Position numbers and translations under genes: made by a program. From NCBI GenBank assembly GCA_018242255.1, contig JAFECH010000347.1, forward strand, positions 1 to 64,000: 64,000 nucleotides of DNA, given 5' to 3'. This stretch comes from Pseudomonadota bacterium (GTDB lineage: Bacteria > Pseudomonadota > Alphaproteobacteria > Rhizobiales > Hyphomicrobiaceae). Under the pieces are notes generated by a model. That model saw nothing but the letters and a program-made list of their open reading frames with translations. It did no database searches and was not told the DNA's origin. Of the stretch, positions 11,136-19,779 are shown one piece after another; the first letter of the stretch is position 1, and every line of letters starts with the position of its first letter.

Positions 11136-12185
11136 GTGACAGAAACCGGCACCGTCACCAACCCGGCGCGCGAACTGAAGCGCCTCATGAACCGCATCGC
11201 CGAAGGCGAGTCGCTCGGCGATGAGGGCATGCTGCAGGCGCTCGACCTGTTGATGTCGGGCATCGCCCCGCCCGTCGCGATGGGTGCCTTCCTGATGGGC
11301 ATTCGCGTCCGCGGCGAGACGACGGAAGAAATCACCGGCGCCGCCAGGTTTATGCGCAACCGCATGACGACGGTCGATGCTCCGCCGGGCGCCATCGACA
11401 TCGTCGGCACAGGCGGCGACAGCCGCGGTACCTATAACATCTCGACAGCAGCCACGTTCGTTGCGGCCGGCGCGGGCGCCATTGTCGCCAAACACGGCAA
11501 CCGCGCAGTCACATCGCTTTCCGGCGCCTCAGATGTTCTTGGGGCACTTGGCGTCAAGCTCGACGTGCCGCCGGTCACGGTTTCGCGGGCGATTGCCGAT
11601 GCCGGCGTCGGTTTCCTATGGGCGCCCCTCTATCATCCGTCCTTCAAGACTTGGGCGCCAATCCGCACTGACCTCGGACTGCGAACGATCTTCAATCTGC
11701 TCGGACCGCTGTGCAATCCGGCGCAAGTGACGCGCCAGATCCTCGGTGTCTACGACCGCAAGCTTGTCGAACCGATCGCCGAAGTACTGCGCAAGCTCGG
11801 CTCCGTTCATTCCTGGGTCGTACACGGCGCAGATGGCATGGATGAGTTGACGACGACCGGCGTCACTCACGTTGCCGAACTCAAGGACGGTGACATCTAC
11901 GCCTTCGACCTGACGCCGGAAGACGCGGGCCTGAAGCGCAGCACCATTGAAGCGCTGAAAGGCGGCGACGCCGCCACCAATGCCGCTGCGATCCATTCGT
12001 TGTTGCAGGGCGAGCCTGGCCCCTATCGCGACATCGTCGTGCTGAATACTGCCGCCGCGCTCGTTGTGGCTGGCAAAGCGGACGGGCTGCCGGACGGTAT
12101 CGCCAAAGCTGAAGCATCCATCGACAGCGGTCGCGCCGCCCGAGCGCTCGACCGCCTCGTCGCGGTAACGAATGACCGGATCTAA
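11136..12185 (+). CDS. trpD: Anthranilate phosphoribosyltransferase
   Basis: TrpD joins anthranilate to PRPP to give phosphoribosyl anthranilate. The 349-residue product has an all-helical N-terminal domain (residues 1-80) and a phosphoribosyl-binding core. The core carries the hallmark GTGGDSRGTYNISTAATF (PRPP/Mg binding), KHGNRAVTS, and NLLGPLCNPA. The start is a GTG at 11136, three bases after the trpG stop. The length matches the family. Confidence 0.97.
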   Translation: MTETGTVTNPARELKRLMNRIAEGESLGDEGMLQALDLLMSGIAPPVAMGAFLMGIRVRGETTEEITGAARFMRNRMTTVDAPPGAIDIVGTGGDSRGTYNISTAATFVAAGAGAIVAKHGNRAVTSLSGASDVLGALGVKLDVPPVTVSRAIADAGVGFLWAPLYHPSFKTWAPIRTDLGLRTIFNLLGPLCNPAQVTRQILGVYDRKLVEPIAEVLRKLGSVHSWVVHGADGMDELTTTGVTHVAELKDGDIYAFDLTPEDAGLKRSTIEALKGGDAATNAAAIHSLLQGEPGPYRDIVVLNTAAALVVAGKADGLPDGIAKAEASIDSGRAARALDRLVAVTNDRI

Positions 12186-12188
12186 GTC

Positions 12189-12986
12189 ATGGCCGACATC
12201 CTCGACAAAATCACCGCCTACAAGCGCGAGGAAGTCGCGCGCGCGAAGGCAATAAAGCCGTTGCGCGTCATCGCCGAATACGCCCGCTCCGCGCCACATG
12301 TACGCCCGTTTGCAGGTGCCATCGCGACGAAGCACGCCGACAAGAAACCGGCGCTCATCGCCGAGATCAAGAAGGCTTCGCCTTCGAAGGGACTCATCCG
12401 CGCCGACTTCGATCCGCCCGCGCTTGCGAAAGCCTATGAAGCCGGCGGCGCAGCTTGCCTCTCGGTCCTGACAGATCGCCCGTCGTTCCAGGGCGCGCCG
12501 GAGTTCCTCACGGCCGCGCGCGAAGCAACATCGCTTCCCGTGCTGCGCAAGGATTTCATGATCGATACTTATCAGGTCGCCGAAGCCCGCGCCTGGGGCG
12601 CCGACTGCATCCTGATCATTCTTGCCGAAGTTGACGACGCGACGGCCCACGACCTCGCCGAAGCAGCGAAAGACTGGGGCATGGACGCCATCGCCGAAGT
12701 CCACAACGCCGCCGAGCTCGAGCGCGCTCTGAAGCTCGACTGCCGCCTGATCGGCATCAACAATCGTAATCTCAAGACGTTCGAAGTGACGCTCGCAACG
12801 ACCGAAGACCTAGCGCCGCGAGTGCCGCCCGATCGCATCGTCGTCGGCGAAAGCGGCATCTTCACGCCAGCTGATCTCGCGCGTCTTTCCAAGGTCGGCG
12901 TCAATACGTTCCTGGTCGGCGAAAGCCTGATGCGTCAATCCGACGTGACCGCCGCGACCAAAACCCTGCTCGCGCCGGCATCATGA
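12189..12986 (+). CDS. trpC: Indole-3-glycerol-phosphate synthase
   Basis: TrpC closes the indole ring, turning CdRP into indole-3-glycerol phosphate. The 265-residue single-domain TIM barrel shows [16 protein letters not shown], the catalytic [14 protein letters not shown] (Glu and Lys), [12 protein letters not shown] (catalytic Lys), [12 protein letters not shown], and VGESGI near the phosphate site. It is not fused to TrpF. It follows trpD by 3 bases and overlaps moaC by 4 bases (ATGA). trpF, trpB and trpA are absent from the window, the usual split in alphaproteobacteria. Confidence 0.97.
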   Translation: MADILDKITAYKREEVARAKAIKPLRVIAEYARSAPHVRPFAGAIATKHADKKPALIAEIKKASPSKGLIRADFDPPALAKAYEAGGAACLSVLTDRPSFQGAPEFLTAAREATSLPVLRKDFMIDTYQVAEARAWGADCILIILAEVDDATAHDLAEAAKDWGMDAIAEVHNAAELERALKLDCRLIGINNRNLKTFEVTLATTEDLAPRVPPDRIVVGESGIFTPADLARLSKVGVNTFLVGESLMRQSDVTAATKTLLAPAS

Positions 12987-13477
12987 GCAAACTCTCGCAC
13001 ATCGACGACAAGGGCGATGCCCGCATGGTCGACGTGTCGGACAAGGCCGTGACGGCACGCCATGCCATCGCCGAAGGTTTCATCGCGATGCTGCCCGAGA
13101 CGCTCGCTCTCGTCGAAACCGGACAGGCCAAGAAGGGCGATGTTATTGCGGCCTCCCGTATCGCCGGGATCATGGCGGCCAAGCGCACGCATGAGCTGAT
13201 CCCTCTCTGTCATCCGCTCGCCATCACGAAAGCGACCGTCGATTTCGAGATCTCGCATGCGCCGACCGGCATTCGCGTCACGGCGGCAGTGAAGGTTTCC
13301 GGCCAGACGGGCGTCGAAATGGAGGCGTTGACGGCCGTGTCCGTAGCCTGCCTCACGCTCTACGACATGCTGAAAGCCGTCGATCGCGGCATGGTCATCA
13401 GTGACGTGCGCCTCGTAGAAAAAGCGGGTGGCAAGTCCGGCACCTACAAAGCCGGTCCGCGCCCGGCAGGTGGCTGA
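12983..13477 (+). CDS. moaC: Cyclic pyranopterin monophosphate synthase
   Basis: MoaC converts the MoaA product, 3',8-cyclo-GTP, to cyclic pyranopterin monophosphate, early in molybdenum cofactor synthesis. The 164-residue product has the family hallmarks: [49 protein letters not shown] (conserved His), and [19 protein letters not shown]. Its ATGA overlap with trpC and 3-base gap to moeA put molybdenum cofactor genes on the tryptophan transcript, a widespread alphaproteobacterial arrangement. Two Mo-enzyme genes in this window (19780 and 54102) need this cofactor. Confidence 0.96.
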   Translation: MSKLSHIDDKGDARMVDVSDKAVTARHAIAEGFIAMLPETLALVETGQAKKGDVIAASRIAGIMAAKRTHELIPLCHPLAITKATVDFEISHAPTGIRVTAAVKVSGQTGVEMEALTAVSVACLTLYDMLKAVDRGMVISDVRLVEKAGGKSGTYKAGPRPAGG

Positions 13478-13480
13478 CGC

Positions 13481-14692
13481 ATGGCATTGCTTCCCGTTTC
13501 CGTCGCGTTGCAGCGCATCCTGGAAACCGCCAGGACGCTGCCTGCCGAGACCGTCGATCTGCTCCATGCCCGCGGGCGCACGCTGGCAAGCCCGGTCATT
13601 TCGAAGGTCGACAATCCCCCTTTCGACGCGTCCGCCATGGATGGTTACGCCGTTCACGCTGACGATATCGCAACCGTTCCCGCGACGCTCAACATTGTCG
13701 GCGAATCCGGCGCGGGCCATCCGTTCGACGGTGCGCTTGGCAACGGCCAAGCCGTCAGGATTTTCACCGGCGGCCGCGTGCCGCCGGACGCCGATGCGGT
13801 AGTCATCCAGGAAAACACCGAGGCGTTAGGTCCGACGGTGACGGTTCTCGAAACAGCGAAGCGCGGCGCCAACATACGGCCCAAAGGCCAGGACTTTACG
13901 AAAGACGAGTGCATCATCGAAGAGGGCCGTCTTCTGACGGCACGCGATGTTTTGATCTCGGCATCCTGCGGATACGGCGAGCTTTCCGTCATTCGCAAAC
14001 CCGTCGTGGCGATCATCTCAACCGGTGACGAACTCGTCCCCCCGGGAAAGCTTTTGGGCCCCGGCCAGATCTCCGGGTCGAACGCCTACGGTCTCGCCGC
14101 CGTGGTCGAAGCGGTAGGTGGCGAAGCACGCTTCCTCGGCATTGCCCGCGATTCCCTTGCCTCACTCGAAGAATTCATTTCGGCTGCCGGCGACGCCGAT
14201 GTTCTGGTGACGAGCGGAGGCGCATCCGTCGGAGACCATGATTTGGTTCGACCGGCCCTCGAGAACGCAGGCGCCAAGCTCGACTTCTACAAAATCGCTA
14301 TGCGTCCCGGAAAACCGCTCTTCTTCGGCTCTCGGAACGTCGGCAGCCGATTGCAATACTGCCTCGGTCTCCCCGGCAATCCGGTTTCTGCAATGATTTG
14401 CGCCCGGGTCTTTCTCGTGCCGCTCATCAGTCGCCTGCTCGGTCGCGAAGCGCCGTTTGAAGCCATAGATGCTGTGCTGGCAGAACCTGTGCCTGCCAAC
14501 GGCCCGCGCGAACACTACATGCGAGGCCTGCTGGATGTCTCAACCGCGCCAGCACGGGTAACGCCGTTCACGAACCAGGACAGCGGCCTCGTCAAATCTC
14601 TCCAGCGCGCCAACTGCCTCGTCGTAATCCCTGCGGACGCGCCGAGATTACCCGCCGGAACAACCGTGAAAGTATTTCGGTTGGATATTTGA
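13481..14692 (+). CDS. moeA: Molybdopterin molybdenumtransferase
   Basis: MoeA inserts molybdate into adenylylated molybdopterin. The 403-residue product has the typical four-domain MoeA sequence: PFDASAMDGYAVHADD near the N-terminus, FTGGRVPPDADAVVIQE, the MPT-binding core ISTGDELVPPG and VTSGGASVGDHD, and LPGNPVSAMICARVF, followed by a C-terminal beta domain. It is the last gene of the trpGDC-moaC-moeA run. In many Rhizobiales lexA follows moeA; here it does not, and an EcfG-type promoter begins the next unit. Confidence 0.95.
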   Translation: MALLPVSVALQRILETARTLPAETVDLLHARGRTLASPVISKVDNPPFDASAMDGYAVHADDIATVPATLNIVGESGAGHPFDGALGNGQAVRIFTGGRVPPDADAVVIQENTEALGPTVTVLETAKRGANIRPKGQDFTKDECIIEEGRLLTARDVLISASCGYGELSVIRKPVVAIISTGDELVPPGKLLGPGQISGSNAYGLAAVVEAVGGEARFLGIARDSLASLEEFISAAGDADVLVTSGGASVGDHDLVRPALENAGAKLDFYKIAMRPGKPLFFGSRNVGSRLQYCLGLPGNPVSAMICARVFLVPLISRLLGREAPFEAIDAVLAEPVPANGPREHYMRGLLDVSTAPARVTPFTNQDSGLVKSLQRANCLVVIPADAPRLPAGTTVKVFRLDI

Positions 14693-14838
14693 TCGCATGC
14701 TGAGTATCTTCAGCTGCAAACTTAAACGCGCCGAAAAATCAGAACTATTGTTGGATATGCGCGCGAAATTTATCGGCTCGTCGCGCTAAACTGCACTTTT
14801 CTGCTGGATAATTGTGCAGACCTGAGCCCTTTATTTCG

Positions 14839-14864
14839 GGAACATTCGTCTACCGCGTGACGTT
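14839..14864 (+). promoter_or_regulatory. EcfG-type general stress promoter
   Basis: GGAAC at 14839-14843, a 17-base spacer, then CGTT at 14861-14864. This matches the alphaproteobacterial sigma-EcfG consensus (GGAAC-N16/17-cGTT). A start of transcription about 7 bases downstream would give a leader of about 30 bases before the ATG at 14902, and would exclude the longer open frame beginning at 14812. Confidence 0.6.
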
Positions 14865-14901
14865 TTTTGACAAACATATTTTGTCGCGAGGGCTTACTGT
14901 A

Positions 14902-15741
14902 ATGCTCATTCATGTCGGATACGATATTGGACTTGAAGTTCCCGGCCCAACACCGCTGCTCTTGCTGCTCGATGTCCATCCCAGCCGCCGTCGCGACATA
15001 GTCTACGAAGATGCGCTCAACGTTCCCGATGTCGCTATCGAACGCGGACTGGATATTTACGGCAACCGCACGCAGCGCCTCGTCGCACCGCAAGGCTTAC
15101 TGAAGCTAAGCTATCGCGCCGTGGTTCGCGATAGCGGAGAGTTGGAAGAAACGCCATTCGACGCCCGCGAAATCCCCGTCGCCGATCTGCCGAATTACGC
15201 CATGCACTTCCTCAGCGGCAGCCGCTATTGCGAAACCGATGAGCTGACGCAAATCGCGTGGCAGCTGTTCGGCAACGTGCCACCGGGGTACGCGCGAGTT
15301 CGAGCGATCTGCGATTTCGTGCACAATCATATTCGGTTCGACTATCAGCAAGCCCGGTCCACGCGCACGGCGTTCGAAGCATACAAAGAGCAAACCGGCG
15401 TCTGCCGTGACTTTGCTCATCTCGCCATCGCGTTCTGCCGCTGCCTCAACATTCCGGCCGCATACGTCAACGGCTATCTCGGAGACATCGGCGTGCCGCC
15501 CGACCCGGCGCCGATGGACTTCAGCGCTTGGTTCGAAGCCTATATTGATCATCGCTGGGTGACGTTCGATGCGCGCCACAACGTTCCGCGCACGGGACGC
15601 ATCGTCATTGCACGCGGCCGCGATGCCGCCGACGTCGCAATGGTAACGTCGTTCGGCCAGCACAACCTGGCCGAATTTAAGGTCATCTGTGAGGAAGTCG
15701 CGCCCCAGCGCGCCGAACAACTCTCTTCACGGGCGGCTTAA
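14902..15741 (+). CDS. Transglutaminase-like cysteine peptidase-family protein
   Basis: The 279-residue product has an N-terminal beta domain (MLIHVGYDIGLEVPG) and a C-terminal transglutaminase-like core. The nucleophile region is TGVCRDFAHLAI (Cys168), followed by IPAAYVNGYLGD and WVTFDARHN (Asp). In the stretch where transglutaminases usually have His-Ala-Trp, this protein reads DFSAWFEAY, with Ser. Related bacterial proteins are often next to circularly permuted ATP-grasp and alpha-E domain genes; those partners are not here. I chose the ATG at 14902 because the domain and the EcfG promoter at 14839-14864 both support it. Function is unknown, but stress induction is likely. Confidence 0.85.
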   Translation: MLIHVGYDIGLEVPGPTPLLLLLDVHPSRRRDIVYEDALNVPDVAIERGLDIYGNRTQRLVAPQGLLKLSYRAVVRDSGELEETPFDAREIPVADLPNYAMHFLSGSRYCETDELTQIAWQLFGNVPPGYARVRAICDFVHNHIRFDYQQARSTRTAFEAYKEQTGVCRDFAHLAIAFCRCLNIPAAYVNGYLGDIGVPPDPAPMDFSAWFEAYIDHRWVTFDARHNVPRTGRIVIARGRDAADVAMVTSFGQHNLAEFKVICEEVAPQRAEQLSSRAA

Positions 15742-15761
15742 ACAAGCCCGCGCCCGACGGC

Positions 15762-15781
15762 CGACTCCCCACAGGGAGTCG
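15762..15781. terminator. Hairpin between converging genes
   Basis: An 8-bp perfect inverted repeat (cgactccc / gggagtcg, 4-base loop) lies between the stop codons of the transglutaminase-like gene and efp. There is no clear T-run on either side (an A-run follows on the plus strand), so it may be a weak bidirectional terminator. Confidence 0.35.
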
Positions 15782-15798
15782 TCCGGCGCAAAAAAGAA

Positions 15799-16368
15799 CT
15801 AATCTTTCGCGCGTTCGACGTACGAACCGTCTACCGTCATCACGACGACGCGCGTGCCGGCGCCGATGTGCGGCGGCACCATCACGCGGGCGCCGTTCGA
15901 CAGCTTAGCTGGCTTATAGGAAGACGAAGCCGTCTGGCCTTTGACGACTGGATCGGCTTCGACGATCTCAAAGGTGACGCGCTGCGGAAGTTCGACCGAG
16001 ATCGGATTGCCTTCGTGCAGCGACACCAGGCACGTCATGCCTTCCTGCAGCCACTGGCCCTGATCGCCGAGCACATCCTTCGGAATGGTGATCTGGTCAA
16101 ACGTCTCAGGCTGCATGAAGTTGTAGCCCATGTCGTCTTCGTAGAGGAAATTGAAGTCCTTTTCGTCGAGATAGGCGCGCTCGACCTGATCCGTCGTCCG
16201 GTAACGCTCGGTAACCTTCACCCCATCGGCGATGCGGCGCATTTCAAGATGCGTGACTGGTGTGCCCTTGCCCGGATGGATGTTTTCGGCATGCATAACA
16301 ACAGCAAGCTTGCCATCCAAATCGAGCACATTGCCTTTGCGGACCGAGCTTGCAATAACCTTCACCAC
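15799..16368 (-). CDS. efp: Elongation factor P
   Basis: EF-P enters the ribosomal E site and rescues ribosomes stalled at polyproline. The 189-residue product has the three beta-barrel domains of the family: KOW-like N-terminal domain with [17 protein letters not shown], central OB domain, and the C-terminal [20 protein letters not shown] signature ending in [10 protein letters not shown]. The modification loop reads IHPGKGTP, with Lys34 at the position beta-lysylated in E. coli. The modification enzymes EpmA and EpmB are encoded just across the divergent promoter (16518 and 18044), which makes lysylation of Lys34 very likely. Confidence 0.97.
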   Translation of the reverse strand: MVKVIASSVRKGNVLDLDGKLAVVMHAENIHPGKGTPVTHLEMRRIADGVKVTERYRTTDQVERAYLDEKDFNFLYEDDMGYNFMQPETFDQITIPKDVLGDQGQWLQEGMTCLVSLHEGNPISVELPQRVTFEIVEADPVVKGQTASSSYKPAKLSNGARVMVPPHIGAGTRVVVMTVDGSYVERAKD

Positions 16369-16517
16369 GGGTACGTCTCCGTTTCAATCAAAGCGCTGCA
16401 GCCGCCTCATGGGCGGCCAGCCGGCGGAAGCCTTCAGGGAATCTGTCGCGTCTCATACCCGCTTAGCTCCTTGCCGCCAAGTGCGGCAACCCTGTCCTGA
16501 ACGCCCAATTTGCAAGC

Positions 16518-17567
16518 ATGTCCCAGCAATCCCCCTGGTGGAGCCCCGAACGCCACGCCGACCGCCGCCCCTTTTTGGCCGGGCGGGGCCGTATCAAGGC
16601 CGCAATCCGTGATTGGTTCGTCTCACAGGGCTTCACCGAGGTCGAGCCGGGTATCCTGCAGATATCGCCTGGAAATGAAACGCATCTGCATGCCTTTCGA
16701 ACCGATCTGATCGGCACCGATCTTTCTCGCGGCGAACTTTATCTGCATACGTCGCCAGAACTGGCGATGAAAAAGCTGCTGGCGGCGGGCGAAACCAAAA
16801 TCTTCGCTTTCTCGCCGGTGTTTCGCAATCGCGAAGAGGGCGCACTGCATAGCCCCGAATTCACCATGCTGGAATGGTACCGCACTGAAGAGCCGTACCA
16901 AACGCTCTGGGACGACTGCGCCATGATCCTGAAGATCGCCGACGAGGCGGCGGATCGCACGGAATGGAGCTTTCGCGGTAAGACATGCAATCCCCGCATC
17001 CCGTTCCAGGCGCTGAGCCTGGAAGAAGCTTTCCTGCAAATGGCGGGAATGCCGCTACGGGAAACGGCATCCCAGAACATTCTTGACCGCGCGGCACTCG
17101 CTCTCGCAGCTGAAGCTGCCGGAGTTCGCATCGCCCCCGACGATACGTGGTCGGACATATTCAGCCGCGTGCTCGTGGAGAAGATTGATGTCCACCTCGG
17201 ATCGCCCGCGCCGACGATCCTCTACGAATATCCCGTCGCGGAAGCAGCACTGGCGCGCCCCGTTCCCAATGACCCTCACGTCGCCGAACGCTTCGAACTC
17301 TTCGCGTGCGGCGTCGAACTCGCAAACGGCTTTGGCGAACTGACGGACGCCGACGAACAACGCCGCCGCTTCGAAATATGGATGTCGGAAAAGGAGCGGC
17401 TTTACGGCGAACGCTACCCGATTGACAATGATTTTCTATCGGCCCTGACCTTCATGCCGCCGTCGTCGGGCTGCGCGCTCGGTTTCGACCGACTTGTCAT
17501 GCTCGCAACCGGCGCAGAACGGATAGATCAAGTATTATGGACACCCTTTCCTGATAAGAAGGCATAA
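16518..17567 (+). CDS. epmA: EF-P--(R)-beta-lysine ligase (EpmA/GenX/PoxA)
   Basis: EpmA is a shortened class II lysyl-tRNA synthetase without the anticodon-binding domain. It activates (R)-beta-lysine and attaches it to EF-P. The 349-residue product starts directly with the catalytic domain (RRPFLAGRGRIKAAIRDWF). It has motif 2 in FAFSPVFRNREEGALHSPEF, the EWYR segment, FELFACGVELANGFGEL, and motif 3 in PPSSGCALGFDRLVML. The missing OB fold and the location opposite efp and beside epmB distinguish it from a true LysRS. It is followed 6 bases later by the GFA-family gene. Confidence 0.94.
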   Translation: MSQQSPWWSPERHADRRPFLAGRGRIKAAIRDWFVSQGFTEVEPGILQISPGNETHLHAFRTDLIGTDLSRGELYLHTSPELAMKKLLAAGETKIFAFSPVFRNREEGALHSPEFTMLEWYRTEEPYQTLWDDCAMILKIADEAADRTEWSFRGKTCNPRIPFQALSLEEAFLQMAGMPLRETASQNILDRAALALAAEAAGVRIAPDDTWSDIFSRVLVEKIDVHLGSPAPTILYEYPVAEAALARPVPNDPHVAERFELFACGVELANGFGELTDADEQRRRFEIWMSEKERLYGERYPIDNDFLSALTFMPPSSGCALGFDRLVMLATGAERIDQVLWTPFPDKKA

Positions 17568-17573
17568 GACGCA

Positions 17574-18047
17574 ATGACCAAAGAAGTTCACACCGGCGGT
17601 TGCCAATGCGGAGCCGTTCGTTTTCGCGTCGAAGGCACACTGCCAGACGCCTCGATCTGCCATTGCCGGATGTGTCAGAAGGCGTTCGGCAGTTTCTATG
17701 CGCCGCTCGTCAGTGTGCGCGAGGCAGACTTTGTCTGGACGCGCGGCGCGCCGAAAAAATTCCAGTCGTCAAACGCTGCGGCGCGCGGCTTTTGCGCCGA
17801 TTGCGGCACGCCACTGACGTACGAAGCACTGGACGGCCTTGCCATCGCCATCGGCGCTTTCGACGATCCCTCGACAATTGCTCCGAAAATTCAATGGGGC
17901 GTTGAAGCTGAGATTCCATATGTGCACGCACTACACGAACTGCCACGCAAGGGAACGCTTGAAGATCCCACCGCGGCGCCCTTTCTGAAAACGCTCGTCT
18001 CCTATCAGCATCCTGATCACGATACGGAGATCTGGCCGCCCAAATGA
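17574..18047 (+). CDS. GFA (CENP-V/glutathione-dependent formaldehyde-activating) family protein
   Basis: The 157-residue product has the zinc-binding Cys pattern of the GFA family: GGCQCGAVRF at the N-terminus, CHCRMCQKAFG, and FCADCGTPLTYEA. Despite the family name, most members have no proven role in formaldehyde metabolism, and some are only zinc-fold proteins. It is wedged between epmA (6-base gap) and epmB (4-base overlap), so it is co-translated with the EF-P modification enzymes; whether it takes part in that modification is unknown. In a methylotroph-like organism a formaldehyde link is also possible. Confidence 0.88.
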   Translation: MTKEVHTGGCQCGAVRFRVEGTLPDASICHCRMCQKAFGSFYAPLVSVREADFVWTRGAPKKFQSSNAAARGFCADCGTPLTYEALDGLAIAIGAFDDPSTIAPKIQWGVEAEIPYVHALHELPRKGTLEDPTAAPFLKTLVSYQHPDHDTEIWPPK

Positions 18048-19114
18048 CGCTGATCGAACGCAAGCTGACATCGATCGACGATCTCATCGACGCGGGCCTC
18101 GCCCGCGCCGAAGATCGCACCACGCTGCGCGATGTCAGCAAGCGTTACGCTGTCGCGATCACGCCCGCGATCGCTAACGCCATCGATCCGTCCGCAGTGG
18201 ATGATCCACTTGCTCATCAATTCGTCCCGAGCGCCCGCGAACTCGAATTTCACCCGCGCGAGCGTGACGACCCCATCGGCGACCTGATCAAAAGCCCGGC
18301 GCCCGGCGTGGTTCATCGCTACGCCGACCGCGTTCTGCTGAAGATCGCGAGCGTCTGCCCGGTCTACTGCCGCTTCTGTTTCCGTCGCGAGATGGTGGGA
18401 CCGGACAACGGCGAGGCGCTATCCGCCACCGAACTCAGCGCGGCCCTCGATTACATCTCGCGAACTCCGACAATTTGGGAAGTGATCCTGACCGGCGGCG
18501 ACCCATTCGTGCTGTCACCGCGCCGCGTCCGTGAGATCTCGGAAGCGCTTTCTGAAATCCCACACGTTAAAATCTTGCGCTGGCATACGCGTGTGCCGAT
18601 CGTCGATCCTCCGCGCATAACGGACGACCTTATTGCTGCGCTAAAAGCCACCCGACTGGCGGTGTTCATTGGATTGCACACAAACCATCCGCAAGAGTTG
18701 ACTCCTGCTGCGCGCAGCGCAATCTCGCGCCTCGTCGATGCCGGTATTCCACTCATCAGCCAGACCGTGCTGCTCAAAGGCATAAACGACAACGCCGACA
18801 TTCTGGAAGCCCTGATGCGCCACCTCGTCGAGTTGCGAGTGAAGCCGTACTACCTCCACCATGGCGACCTCGCACCCGGCACCGCGCACTTTCGAACAAC
18901 GATCGCGGAAGGCCGGCAGCTGATGCGCGAACTACGCCGACGGCTCTCAGGCTTGGCGCTTCCGACCTACGTCCTCGACCTTCCGGGCGCGCACGGCAAG
19001 GTGCCTGTCGAGCGCCATTCAAAAACCGCGGCAGACGGCAGCGAAATTTTTCTAGATCGCGATGGGGCTACGCACGTCTACGAGGATGCCTGCACAGCTC
19101 CCGGCGTTCCCTGA
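18044..19114 (+). CDS. epmB: EF-P (R)-beta-lysylation protein EpmB (lysine 2,3-aminomutase-like)
   Basis: EpmB is a radical SAM/PLP enzyme that isomerises L-lysine to (R)-beta-lysine for EF-P modification. The 356-residue product carries the CxxxCxxC radical SAM motif in VCPVYCRFCFRREMVG, the GGDPFVLSP segment, HTRVPIVDPPRI, and the PLP-Lys motif in DLPGAHGKVPVE (Lys319). It is shorter than clostridial lysine 2,3-aminomutases, as EpmB proteins are. It overlaps the GFA gene by 4 bases and completes the efp/epmA/epmB set. No EpmC (EF-P hydroxylase) is seen. Confidence 0.93.
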   Translation: MTLIERKLTSIDDLIDAGLARAEDRTTLRDVSKRYAVAITPAIANAIDPSAVDDPLAHQFVPSARELEFHPRERDDPIGDLIKSPAPGVVHRYADRVLLKIASVCPVYCRFCFRREMVGPDNGEALSATELSAALDYISRTPTIWEVILTGGDPFVLSPRRVREISEALSEIPHVKILRWHTRVPIVDPPRITDDLIAALKATRLAVFIGLHTNHPQELTPAARSAISRLVDAGIPLISQTVLLKGINDNADILEALMRHLVELRVKPYYLHHGDLAPGTAHFRTTIAEGRQLMRELRRRLSGLALPTYVLDLPGAHGKVPVERHSKTAADGSEIFLDRDGATHVYEDACTAPGVP

Positions 19115-19127
19115 TCACAGCCGGCGA

Positions 19128-19502
19128 TCAAATCCTGCGCCATGCGCTCGATAGAAAACGCGCAGGCGGTGGCACACCGTCTTCCAAATCAAGCGCATCG
19201 ACGGCATCGAACCATTCGTCGCGCAGGCTCTGCGGCAGGTGCGTCCCGCACCATGGGCAATGATCAATCAAGACATAGGACGCTGTGCCGTCATGAATGA
19301 TCAGCCCGTATTCGTTCATGACCTCATTGTAGACAATCAGTGAATCTGCACACGCAAATGGATCATCATGATCCCGGCATTCGAAGCGCAATGCATCGAC
19401 CATCGAAGCGCAGCAGTGATGGACATTGCGACCGGGCGGCGCCCAAGGAAGATTTAGGGGCATCCAAAGCACCCGTCGCCCCGGAAATAGTGCCTTCGAC
19501 AT
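19128..19502 (-). CDS. DUF6980-like zinc-ribbon-type protein
   Basis: The up to 124-residue product carries a compact Cys/His pattern: HHCCASMVDAL, FECRDHDDPFAC, EYGLIIHDG and HCPWCGTHLPQSLRDEWFD. The HCC near the start, the internal CPWCG and LP-SLRDEWFD match small uncharacterised proteins annotated as DUF6980, which begin close to the HCC. The true start may therefore be one of the internal Met codons (residues 14 or 34) rather than the first. No function is known. It is convergent with epmB. Confidence 0.65.
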   Translation of the reverse strand: MSKALFPGRRVLWMPLNLPWAPPGRNVHHCCASMVDALRFECRDHDDPFACADSLIVYNEVMNEYGLIIHDGTASYVLIDHCPWCGTHLPQSLRDEWFDAVDALDLEDGVPPPARFLSSAWRRI

Positions 19503-19779
19503 GTCCTGCGACCCCTTCCCACGCGGTCATTTCAGTACGTCGTCTTCGCAGCCGAGAAGGTAGTGAATCTACCGCAAAACAGAAGACGGCGCGCGTACAG
19601 AGTTTCGTGCCAATTCAGCTCGATGTTACATCCACCTCCTTTTTCGGCCGAATTCTGAACGCACCTCAACCCTTGTTGCCAAAACGCTTTCGCGTTGCGC
19701 TTTCCGTGGGTTCGGTGGCAAACTGACGCATATCAGGTACACGCCCCAAGAACCGGCGGACCTATGCAACGGAGGAAAT

